Origin: Bdellovibrio sp. ZAP7
GTDB lineage: Bacteria > Bdellovibrionota > FAC87 > UBA2466
NCBI GenBank assembly: GCA_945878405.1
Contig: CAMCTJ010000003.1
Span: forward strand, 62,001-126,000
DNA length: 64,000 nt
Reading direction: 5' to 3'
Translations under genes and position numbers: made by a program
Shown: positions 48,235-55,486 of the stretch, one piece after another
Layout of the letters: each line of letters starts with the position of its first letter
How positions within the stretch are numbered: position 1 is the stretch's first letter
The notes under the pieces: generated by a model
The model's database searches: none
Seen by the model: the letters and a program-made list of their open reading frames with translations, nothing else
Told to the model about the DNA's origin: nothing

Positions 48235-48310
48235 TGGTGGAGGCGATCGGCATCGAACCGACAACCCCCAGCTTGCAAAGCTGGTGCTCTCCCAATTGAG
48301 CTACGCCCCC
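48235..48310 (-). tRNA. tRNA-Ala (anticodon TGC)
   Basis: 76 nt including an encoded CCA. Acceptor stem GGGGGCG/CGCCTCC (one G-T pair), D-arm AGCTCAATTGGGAGAGC, anticodon arm CCAGC-TTTGCAA-GCTGG, T-arm GTCGGTTCGATGCCGAT. The only recognisable RNA between the exosortase-like gene and the DUF1275 gene. Confidence 0.97.
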
Positions 48311-48391
48311 ACTTTCCAAAGAAGAAAAGGGAATACCACAGGGTCGGCCAAGAAGTAAATTGATAACGCCATGCGAGACTTGTTTTGGTGT

Positions 48392-48420
48392 TTAGAAACA
48401 CCCGAAAAGTGCAGTACAAT
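48392..48420 (+). promoter_or_regulatory. Candidate promoter for the exosortase-like gene
   Basis: TTAGAA (48392-48397), 17-nt spacer, TACAAT (48415-48420). Start of transcription about 48427, a few bases before ATG 48434. This supports 48434 over the upstream ATG at 48371. Confidence 0.45.
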
Positions 48421-48433
48421 TAGGTTGCTTCAA

Positions 48434-49420
48434 ATGAAAACCCAAATCCAATTAAGTCAGCATAAGAACTGGTACGGGACGCTTTTTAAGTCCCTTATCC
48501 TGATGGCACTACCCATTATTGAGCTAGTGGGCCTGCGGCTTTATTTTCACCATGTTCTTGGGCTTCGGTTTGGTTTTCCGGGTTTTACCGACTTTGAACT
48601 TATTTTGCCTGCTCCCTTGGGTTTCTTTGCTTTTGTCTTGGCGCTCGAAAAGGCTAAAAAACTGGATTTAAAATTTCAGCCTCTGGCCCTTGTCCTTAAT
48701 TTGTTAGCCGTTGCCGGGTTCGTTGGAGTTACCCTGGGACAGGGACTTACGATGTTATGGGTGATGCTGCTTCTCGCAACCATTGTAAGTGCTTTCTGCG
48801 TGTGGATTCGCCCGAAAGACATTTATAAAAATCCCAACGTGTGGGCGCTAGGGCCTAGCCTGATTATGGTTTTTTCCCTAGTGCTCTACATGAAATATGG
48901 TGAGGCTCTTTGGCTTTCCATGGTTTCTTACCTCGAGGGGCTCATCAAGGGAGTCCTTGCGATAATGGGAAATGATCTGATTGAGGTTTCCGCATTTAAG
49001 AATCGAATGCGAATTCACCACCCTGTAATCACGGTCTATTTAGGCCAGGGGTGTGGTGGATTTGATGGTCTTCTCTTTTTCTTGGCAGTTTTTTGCATCT
49101 TTGCTCCCCTTAATTGGGAGCTGTTTAAGCCATTAACATGGCTTAAGAATTGTGTTTTGGGGCTGTTATTCTTTTTAATCTTGAATGCCATTCGAATAGT
49201 TTCCCTGTTTTCTTTGGGCGTGATTTCAGGGCAGTGGTGGGGACGCGATTTTGCTCTGAAAGTAATTTTGGGCATTTTCCATGCCCACCTAGGCTACCTT
49301 TTATATGCTTTTGGAATTGGAATCTTTTTTAATACCCTGGTAGTTGTATCCGAGAGAAGAAAAGCCAAGCAAAAAACTACCTCTGAAATAGGGTTTTCCC
49401 CGCAACCAGCAAAAAATTAA
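48434..49420 (+). CDS. Exosortase/archaeosortase-like integral membrane transpeptidase
   Basis: 328 residues from ATG 48434, eight or so membrane helices. The catalytic pattern of the exosortase/archaeosortase family is present in order: Cys207 in YLGQGCGGFDGLLFFLA, Arg254 in LNAIRIVSLFSLG and His285 in FHAHLGYLLYAFGIG. The family cuts a C-terminal sorting signal and attaches the protein to the envelope. The gene is convergent with, and overlaps by 4 bp, a small Cys-rich protein with exactly such a C-terminal signal (49417-49794). Its type (which Xrt/Art subfamily) is not recognised; no EPS gene cluster is nearby. Confidence 0.8.
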   Translation: MKTQIQLSQHKNWYGTLFKSLILMALPIIELVGLRLYFHHVLGLRFGFPGFTDFELILPAPLGFFAFVLALEKAKKLDLKFQPLALVLNLLAVAGFVGVTLGQGLTMLWVMLLLATIVSAFCVWIRPKDIYKNPNVWALGPSLIMVFSLVLYMKYGEALWLSMVSYLEGLIKGVLAIMGNDLIEVSAFKNRMRIHHPVITVYLGQGCGGFDGLLFFLAVFCIFAPLNWELFKPLTWLKNCVLGLLFFLILNAIRIVSLFSLGVISGQWWGRDFALKVILGIFHAHLGYLLYAFGIGIFFNTLVVVSERRKAKQKTTSEIGFSPQPAKN

Positions 49421-49794
49421 ACGGGCTTTTTCTTAAGACGAAGCGCAGCCGTTAACCCAAACCCAGCCAATAAAAACGCGACGAGAAGCCAGGTTCTGCT
49501 GTTTTTGGGAAACTCAGCAATTCCTGAGCACGCAACCCCCATTTCATTTTCGCACTCAAACGTATTCCAGTGACAACCAGGATAATCGGCGCATTCAACG
49601 GAAGTTTGGGCCGTACAACAATCTATGCATACCCCGAAACCTATATCACACCCTTTGCAATGCGGATCCACACAGTCTTGGGCGCCTGAGCAGGGATCTT
49701 CACAATCAGAATAAGAGAGAGTGGGAAGGGCAACAGCAAGAAAAACAACCACCCCTATCACCAAGGATTTTCGGAGCAAGTTAAACTTTTTCAT
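49417..49794 (-). CDS. Cys-rich secreted protein with C-terminal sorting-type tail
   Basis: 125 residues. N-terminal signal (KSLVIGVVVFLAVALPTLSYS), then 12 Cys between 31 and 89 (31, 35, 41, 46, 49, 56, 59, 60, 68, 74, 81, 89), many with Asp, Pro and His. The C-terminus is a short polar motif (EFPKNSRT, 94-101), a hydrophobic helix WLLVAFLLAGFGLTAAL (102-118) and the basic end RLKKK. This tripartite tail is typical of sortase and exosortase substrates. The neighbour on the opposite strand is an exosortase-like enzyme, so this is its probable substrate. The number and order of Cys suggest disulfide or metal binding. A promoter lies right upstream (49803-49831). Confidence 0.8.
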   Translation of the reverse strand: MKKFNLLRKSLVIGVVVFLAVALPTLSYSDCEDPCSGAQDCVDPHCKGCDIGFGVCIDCCTAQTSVECADYPGCHWNTFECENEMGVACSGIAEFPKNSRTWLLVAFLLAGFGLTAALRLKKKPV

Positions 49795-49802
49795 TGGGTT
49801 AT

Positions 49803-49831
49803 ATTGAACAGGTTTTTTGCGGGGCGGTCAA
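49803..49831 (-). promoter_or_regulatory. Promoter for the Cys-rich target, directly behind tRNA-Val
   Basis: On the minus strand TTGACC (49831-49826), 17-nt spacer, TTCAAT (49808-49803). The start of transcription would be about 49796, only two bases before the ATG at 49794, so the mRNA would be near-leaderless. The -35 begins immediately after the tRNA-Val CCA. Confidence 0.55.
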
Positions 49832-49908
49832 TGGTGGGTGCTATAGGACTCGAACCTATAACCTACGCGGTGTAAACGCGTCGCTCTAACCAATTGAGCT
49901 AAGCACCC
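49832..49908 (-). tRNA. tRNA-Val (anticodon TAC)
   Basis: 77 nt with encoded CCA. Acceptor GGGTGCT/AGCACCC, D-arm AGCTCAATTGGTTAGAGC, anticodon arm ACGCG-TTTACAC-CGCGT (anticodon TAC), T-arm CTATAGGTTCGAGTCCTATAG-type. Confidence 0.96.
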
Positions 49909-50005
49909 TTGGAAAGCCAACAAGTCTTACCGCATTGTTTCTTAATGTAAATGGATTCTTTATTTCCGACGCGACCTCCTCTAAACTATCGAAAAATAAA
50001 AACTT

Positions 50006-50809
50006 ATGGCGCAGCACCACAAACTCGGAATATTGGGATTAGGAAGAATGGGCAAATGCCTAGCCGACGGGCTTTCTAAACAGCCCTCTTTTCGTTCCTC
50101 CCCGATCTTGTTTAGTAATCGAAGCGCCACTTCAGGAGCCAAGTCAAACGTCGAGCTGGTTCAGAGTTGTGATGTGATTGTTATGGCCGTCAAACCCCAA
50201 AACGTATTTGAGGTTCTTAAAGAGATTGGGCCTCACCTGGGAAAAGGGAAAACACTGATTTCTATCGTTGCAAGTATTAGCACCTCTGAAATTGAAAATG
50301 GGGTTGCCAAAGGAACAGCTGTCATAAGAGCTATGCCCAATACTCCCGCTTTGGTTGGAGAGGGGATAACAGCCCTTTGTTCAGGAAAGTCGTCTTCTCA
50401 GGCTCAATTAAAGGTTGCCAAGGAAATTTTTGAAGCAGTAGGGAAGGTTGTGTTAGTGGATGAAAACCAAATGGATGCGGTTACAGGGCTTAGTGGTTGC
50501 GGACCCGCATACCTTTATGTGATTTTAGAATCTCTAACCGATGCGGGAATCAAAGTGGGCCTTCCTCGTGAGGTGGCAACGCAATTGGCTTCTCAAACGG
50601 TTTTAGGGGCTGCCAGAATGTTACAAGTAACCCAAAGACATCCCGCAGCCCTGAAAGACGAAGTAACGACCCCCGCGGGTTGTACGATTGATGGACTTTT
50701 GGAATTAGAAGAAGGAAAACTAAGAGTAACTTTGATAAAGGCAGTGGTTCAGGCAACAAAACGAGCCAAGGCTTTGGCCAAAAAAGCGAATGTTGAAGGA
50801 GCAAAATGA
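50006..50809 (+). CDS. proC: Pyrroline-5-carboxylate reductase
   Basis: 267 residues. Last step of proline synthesis, NAD(P)H-dependent. N-terminal Rossmann GILGLGRMGKCLADGL, VIVMAVKPQNVFEVL, RAMPNTPALVGEGITAL and the C-terminal domain signature GLSGCGPAYLYVILESL, TVLGAARML, DEVTTPAGCTIDGLLELE. Full length. Its stop overlaps the gltA start (ATGA), so it heads the proC-gltA-top6B-top6A run. Confidence 0.97.
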   Translation: MAQHHKLGILGLGRMGKCLADGLSKQPSFRSSPILFSNRSATSGAKSNVELVQSCDVIVMAVKPQNVFEVLKEIGPHLGKGKTLISIVASISTSEIENGVAKGTAVIRAMPNTPALVGEGITALCSGKSSSQAQLKVAKEIFEAVGKVVLVDENQMDAVTGLSGCGPAYLYVILESLTDAGIKVGLPREVATQLASQTVLGAARMLQVTQRHPAALKDEVTTPAGCTIDGLLELEEGKLRVTLIKAVVQATKRAKALAKKANVEGAK

Positions 50810-52089
50810 GCCAGATCACAATTCAATATGAAGGAAAAACTTACGAGTTTCCAGTTGTCGAGGGAACCCAAGGAGAGCGGGGAATCGATATTGCAAAACT
50901 GAGAGATCTGACCGGTCTCGTTACTTTAGATCCTGGGTATATGAATACCGGTTCTTGCCAGAGTGCGATTACCTTTTTGGATGGTGAACAGGGAGTTCTT
51001 CGTTATCGAGGAATTCCTATTGAGGTCTTAGCTGAGAAGTCTACTTTTGTTGAAACTAGCTACTTGTTGATTTACGGCAAATTACCAAATCAAAAAGAGC
51101 TAGATACTTTTACAAACACCCTTACACGACACACGATGCTTCATGAAGACATGAAGCGTATTTACGATGGCTTTCCTCGCGATGCTCATCCCATGGCCAT
51201 TCTTTCTTCAGCAGTAAGCACTCTTTCAACTTTTTATCAGGACTTGCTTTACTCGGATGCTCCAGGTGACAGGAATCTGTCCATTCATAGGCTTCTTGCG
51301 AAGTTGCCAACTATCGCGGCCTGCTCTTACAAAAAATCGATTGGGCAACCCTTTGTCTATCCCACGAACAGTTTAGATTATTGCTCTAATTTTCTAAAAA
51401 TGATGTTTGGAGTCCCTGCAGAAGAGTATGTGGTGGATCCGGTTGTTGCAAAAGCGCTCGACCTTCTTTTGATTCTTCATGCCGATCACGAACAAAACTG
51501 CTCCACTTCGACTGTCCGTCTTGTGGGAAGTAGCCGTGCAAATCTGTACGCTTCAGTATCGGCTGGGATCTCAGCTTTGTGGGGCCCTTTACATGGGGGC
51601 GCCAACCAGGAAGTCATCGAAATGTTACAGATGATTCACAAAACCGGTGGGGACGTTCAGAAGTTCGTGGAACGAGTCAAAAACCGCGAGCAGGGCGTTC
51701 GTCTTATGGGCTTTGGCCACCGAGTTTATAAAAACTTTGATCCGAGAGCTAAGATCATCAAACGTTATTGTGATCTCATCTTGAACAAACTGGGAATCAG
51801 CGATCCGCTCTTAGATATTGCCAAGAGACTTGAAGAGGCAGCTCTCAGTGATGATTACTTCGTTTCTCGAAAGCTCTATCCCAACGTGGATTTTTATAGC
51901 GGAATTATTTACAAGGCGATTGGAATCCCGACCAACATGTTCACGGTGATGTTCGCTATTGGCAGAACTCCGGGGTGGATTGCTCAATGGAAAGAAATGA
52001 TTGAAGCGCCGGGTTCCAAAATTGGAAGACCGCGACAGATTTATACGGGTCCAACCGAAGGGGCGTATATCCCCATGTCTCAAAGGTAA
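50806..52089 (+). CDS. gltA: Citrate synthase (type II, hexameric class)
   Basis: 427 residues. Condenses acetyl-CoA and oxaloacetate. N-terminal beta-rich region TITIQYEGKTYEFPVVEGTQG-like opening, LRYRGIPIEVLAE, catalytic segments LHADHEQNCSTSTVRLVGSS, PLHGGANQEVIEML, MGFGHRVYKNFDPRA and IFTVMFAIGRTPGWIAQW (here MFTVMFAIGRTPGW). Length and opening are those of the Gram-negative type II enzymes, often NADH-controlled. Overlaps proC by 4 bp and is 3 bp before top6B. Confidence 0.96.
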   Translation: MSQITIQYEGKTYEFPVVEGTQGERGIDIAKLRDLTGLVTLDPGYMNTGSCQSAITFLDGEQGVLRYRGIPIEVLAEKSTFVETSYLLIYGKLPNQKELDTFTNTLTRHTMLHEDMKRIYDGFPRDAHPMAILSSAVSTLSTFYQDLLYSDAPGDRNLSIHRLLAKLPTIAACSYKKSIGQPFVYPTNSLDYCSNFLKMMFGVPAEEYVVDPVVAKALDLLLILHADHEQNCSTSTVRLVGSSRANLYASVSAGISALWGPLHGGANQEVIEMLQMIHKTGGDVQKFVERVKNREQGVRLMGFGHRVYKNFDPRAKIIKRYCDLILNKLGISDPLLDIAKRLEEAALSDDYFVSRKLYPNVDFYSGIIYKAIGIPTNMFTVMFAIGRTPGWIAQWKEMIEAPGSKIGRPRQIYTGPTEGAYIPMSQR

Positions 52090-52092
52090 AAA

Positions 52093-53898
52093 GTGGCTAA
52101 AGATAAAATTACATCTAGTAGTACGGCAGAGTATTTTTCCAAAAACCTCCAGCAGGTGGGGTTTTCCTCTCCGACTAAGGCAGTTTTGACGACGCTTAAA
52201 GAATCAGTGGATAACTCACTGGATGCTTGTGAAGAACAAGGAATTTTGCCGGAGATTTCAGTTCAAATTGAAAAGCTGGGTGTCGGCACTCTCAAGAACA
52301 CCGATTTGATTCGCATTAAAGTTGAAGATAATGGACCTGGCTTAAGTTTAGATGATGTTCCGAAAGTTTTCGGCGAATACTTGGCTTCTTCTAAGTTTGG
52401 ACGAGGGAGATGTTCTCGCGGGCAACAAGGGATTGGTATTTCTGCTGCAACTACTTGGGCCCAGCTCACTTCCGCCAAAGGGGTTACAGTAGTTACAAAA
52501 ACAAAAACCATGCGCCAGCCTGTTCAGGTTCAGGTGGCAGTGGACATCAAACACAACAAAGGCCTCTTAAAGGAAAAAAAGGACGGCAAGCTAAAAGGTC
52601 CCCATGGTCTTTCTGTCGAGTTTATTATTGATGGAAGAATCCAGCTGCAAGGTGAAGGCGGTCTGATTACCTATTTAACTGGTACCGCTTTAGTAAACCC
52701 CCACTTAACACTGCATTACACATTGCCTGAGCAAAAAACGATCACTATTCCTCGGGTTTCGAACGAATCTCCGGATGTGCCCAATGCAACGGAGCCTCAT
52801 CCCCATACAATGAAGCTTGGAGAGTTTATTGCTCACTCGCATTTGTTTGGTCGAATGGCTCTAAAAGCGTGGCTTAAAAAAGGGTTTTCTCGAATCAGCG
52901 ACAATTCCTTGGCTGAGTTTGTTAAGAATGGGCTCGACAAAAAAATGTTAGACCTTTCTGTCGATAAAGTCTCCGAGACCCAGTTTAAAGACATCTTTTC
53001 TGTCATTCACAAAACAGAGCTGATGTCCCCAAGTACTAAGTCTGTGATGACCATTGGAGAAGCGAGCTTCTCAAAAAGTGTCAGACGCCTGGGAGAAGTC
53101 GACTTTTTCTCGGTGGTAACGAGAAGACCATCGATCTGTGATTATAAACCCGTTGCAGTAGAAGTCGCCGTGGCGAGGTTAAAAGGTTTGTCGAAGGGTG
53201 AAGGATCCGACGACGGTCCCGTACAAGTTCTTCGTTTTGCAAATCGCGTCCCATTGCAGTTTGATAAATCTGCCTGTGCGATGGTGAAGGCAATTGAATC
53301 GGTGAATTGGCGCTCTTATGGTCTTCAACAGCCTAAAGATAGTTTGCCGCTTGGTCCGTATGTAATAGCGGTAAGCCTCGTTTCCCCCTTTATTAAGTTT
53401 AAGAACGCCTCAAAAGAAACTATCGATGCCAGTGATGAGCTAGTAGAAGAGCTTCGAAGAACTTTGATTCAGGCTGGTCAAAGACTGTCTCGTCATATTA
53501 AGAAGGAGCACCGAGAACAAGATCTTGAGAATAAGCTCCGCTATATCGAGCAGTTCTGTCCAATCTTGGTAGATTGTCTGTGTCGAATTACCCAGGCCCC
53601 CGACAAGAGAAAGAAAAAAGCAACTGAGGGTCTCGAAAAAATCCTGGGTCGCGATTTAACCGTTGCCAAAAAAGAATTCAAAGAAGCCGATCTCGCGGCG
53701 AAAGAAGCCGCTGCCAAGGGAAAAATTCAAATTATTAAAGATGAAGAAACGCCCGAGGAATCTCCAGAAGAGAATACTCCGGAAGTTGAAGTGGTTGAGA
53801 AAAAAGCAAAGGCAAAGCCAAAATCAGCAGCCAAGGCAAAGCCAGCCGCCAAAGGCAAATCGAAAAGCTCGGTCAGTAAGGAGAAGTCAGCATCATGA
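52093..53898 (+). CDS. top6B: DNA topoisomerase VI subunit B (GHKL ATPase)
   Basis: 601 residues from GTG 52093 with AAAGG 6 nt upstream. ATPase clamp of type IIB topoisomerase VI. Bergerat motifs: KESVDNSLDACEE (36-48, Glu37, Asn41), VEDNGPGL (77-84), and SRGQQGIGISAATTWAQL (108 onward). Also YTLPEQKTITIPRVS, MKLGEFIAHSHLF and LRFANRVPLQFD of the transducer domain. The C-terminus has no Ig-like domain; it is a Glu then Lys/Ala/Pro/Ser-rich tail of about 60 residues resembling histone H1 tails. Overlaps top6A by ATGA. Confidence 0.95.
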   Translation: MAKDKITSSSTAEYFSKNLQQVGFSSPTKAVLTTLKESVDNSLDACEEQGILPEISVQIEKLGVGTLKNTDLIRIKVEDNGPGLSLDDVPKVFGEYLASSKFGRGRCSRGQQGIGISAATTWAQLTSAKGVTVVTKTKTMRQPVQVQVAVDIKHNKGLLKEKKDGKLKGPHGLSVEFIIDGRIQLQGEGGLITYLTGTALVNPHLTLHYTLPEQKTITIPRVSNESPDVPNATEPHPHTMKLGEFIAHSHLFGRMALKAWLKKGFSRISDNSLAEFVKNGLDKKMLDLSVDKVSETQFKDIFSVIHKTELMSPSTKSVMTIGEASFSKSVRRLGEVDFFSVVTRRPSICDYKPVAVEVAVARLKGLSKGEGSDDGPVQVLRFANRVPLQFDKSACAMVKAIESVNWRSYGLQQPKDSLPLGPYVIAVSLVSPFIKFKNASKETIDASDELVEELRRTLIQAGQRLSRHIKKEHREQDLENKLRYIEQFCPILVDCLCRITQAPDKRKKKATEGLEKILGRDLTVAKKEFKEADLAAKEAAAKGKIQIIKDEETPEESPEENTPEVEVVEKKAKAKPKSAAKAKPAAKGKSKSSVSKEKSAS

Positions 53899-55034
53899 GA
53901 AGTGACAGCATTCCCAAAATTTCAAAAGATTTATGCAACAAAATGCTAGCGGACCTGGAGAACGCTCGACGGCCGATATTGGAGGCAATCAAATGTTCTC
54001 TGGACAATTCAAATTATAGTCCCAAAGTGGGATATCTGACTCCCGGAGATAAAAAAGTTCGAACAGAATTGAATGTGTCTTCTGTTCAGAAAATGTCACG
54101 AGCCATTTTTCTCCTTGAGGTTCTTTTAAGAAATATTGATACCGGCGCAGTTAATACAAAGCGTGAGCTCTATTATATTGCAAAAGGTGAAGTGAAACAC
54201 GATCCTCATCTAAAGCCCCTGGATTTTCAGGATCAATCTGAGAGTGATTCAGTAATTGATTTTATCTGTGAAATGCTGGAGTGCTACCGAGAGGATTTAA
54301 ATTGTTATGCGAATGATCGAGGGGGGCAAACCTACTCGAATCAATTAGTTGTCACAGAAACTTTGCCAGATGGAACCAAAGCAGTTGTCGACCTGGGCAG
54401 TTTGGGGACGTCGCCATTTCAGCCCAAGAACCGCCCGCAGAGTTTGCAACTTAAAGCGAAAAAGAAAATTGATTTTTGTCTGGTCGTAGAATCAGAGGGT
54501 ACGGCTAACACGTTTGTTGCGAATGGTTTTTGTAAGAGAAATAATTCTATTTTAATTGGTGCCCAAGGGGTTCCTAGTAATGCCGTTCGAGGTTGGGCCA
54601 AACTCATTCAAGATCAGCTGAAGGTGCCGATCTTCTTTTTCGGAGATTTGGACGCGTATACTATTCAGAACATTTACCGAACCTTGAAAGCCGGTTCAGC
54701 TGCCAGCTTGATTCGAAATTCTGATTTCAGTGCGCCGGATGTTCACTTTCTGGGGGTATTACCTGAAGATATCAAAAAGTACGATCTCAGTGACTATCCC
54801 GTGAAAGAAACGGATGTGAGTGAAGCAAGAGCTTTGAAAAAAGCCGCAGATGCTCTAAAGAACGATCCTTTTTTCCAAGACAAACGAAACAAACATCTTT
54901 CAAAGCTTCTTGAGTGGTTGCTTAAAAACAAACGTCGTTGTGAGCAACAAGCGTTCTTCATGGTAGATCCTCGAGATCCTACCATGCCGGAAAAGATCAT
55001 CGTCGAAAAAATCAAAAAGGGTATCTACCTCTAG
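53895..55034 (+). CDS. top6A: DNA topoisomerase VI subunit A (Spo11-like)
   Basis: 379 residues, DNA-cleaving subunit. The winged-helix (5Y-CAP) domain holds the tyrosine pair in KRELYYIAKGE (Tyr93-Tyr94, the second expected to attack DNA). The TOPRIM domain has LVVESEGT (catalytic Glu) and FFGDLDAYTIQNIY (Asp-x-Asp). DLGSLGTSPF and GVPSNAVRGWAKL are also typical. All key residues are present, so with the B subunit it should make an active A2B2 enzyme that relaxes supercoils by double-strand passage. Translationally coupled to top6B. Confidence 0.95.
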   Translation: MRSDSIPKISKDLCNKMLADLENARRPILEAIKCSLDNSNYSPKVGYLTPGDKKVRTELNVSSVQKMSRAIFLLEVLLRNIDTGAVNTKRELYYIAKGEVKHDPHLKPLDFQDQSESDSVIDFICEMLECYREDLNCYANDRGGQTYSNQLVVTETLPDGTKAVVDLGSLGTSPFQPKNRPQSLQLKAKKKIDFCLVVESEGTANTFVANGFCKRNNSILIGAQGVPSNAVRGWAKLIQDQLKVPIFFFGDLDAYTIQNIYRTLKAGSAASLIRNSDFSAPDVHFLGVLPEDIKKYDLSDYPVKETDVSEARALKKAADALKNDPFFQDKRNKHLSKLLEWLLKNKRRCEQQAFFMVDPRDPTMPEKIIVEKIKKGIYL

Positions 55035-55074
55035 TGGCATAAGGTTTGCTCCCCTTCTTAGCAGAGGAAGATTT

Positions 55075-55107
55075 CGAAGGCGTTTAACATAGCCCTTCGG
55101 GATTTTT
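55075..55107 (+). terminator. Possible terminator after top6A
   Basis: CGAAGG (55075-55080) pairs with CCTTCG (55094-55099), followed after GGA by five T (55103-55107). The stem is short, so moderate confidence only. Confidence 0.4.
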
Positions 55108-55129
55108 GCAATGCTAAGGGAGGGATATC

Positions 55130-55321
55130 GTGCTTAAAACAAGCTCATTACAAAATTCTCAAGCTCAGATCGTATTTCAGGAGTTGAGAGATCTTTTTCC
55201 CCTCCTGGTCGTAGCGGTGTCGCTTTTTATCTTTGCGGTCTTGACCATGGCCACCCAGGGTCCAAAAAGCAAACCCGTCGTGCGAAATGAGAAGCCGGTC
55301 TTAACTTTATTCCAGCCCTGA
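55130..55321 (+). CDS. Small single-pass membrane protein
   Basis: 63 residues from a GTG with a very strong ribosome binding site (AAGGGAGGG at 55116-55124, 5 nt spacer). One hydrophobic helix FPLLVVAVSLFIFAVLTMA (about 23-41) between a polar N-terminus and a Lys/Pro-rich C-terminus. Not recognised. The strong initiation signal and a stop within the gap argue for a real gene. From 55322 to 55486 nothing is seen. Confidence 0.6.
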   Translation: MLKTSSLQNSQAQIVFQELRDLFPLLVVAVSLFIFAVLTMATQGPKSKPVVRNEKPVLTLFQP

Positions 55322-55486
55322 GGCCCGAAAATCACTGTTCCAACTTGGCACTAGGGTTGCACATGTAAAGAAATAGAAGAGCCGACAAAAGATTTGATCG
55401 CCCCTTCTCAATTCAAAAGTAATTCATGCCTTGAGAGAGGCGGGTTGAGTCTTCATGACTTTCCCCCCGATCACAACCTGTCTCTC

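Noticed and set aside
48228-48419. N-terminal extension of the DUF1275 protein through the tRNA
   Set aside because: The extension is tRNA-Ala sequence read as protein; the family start fits ATG 48227.
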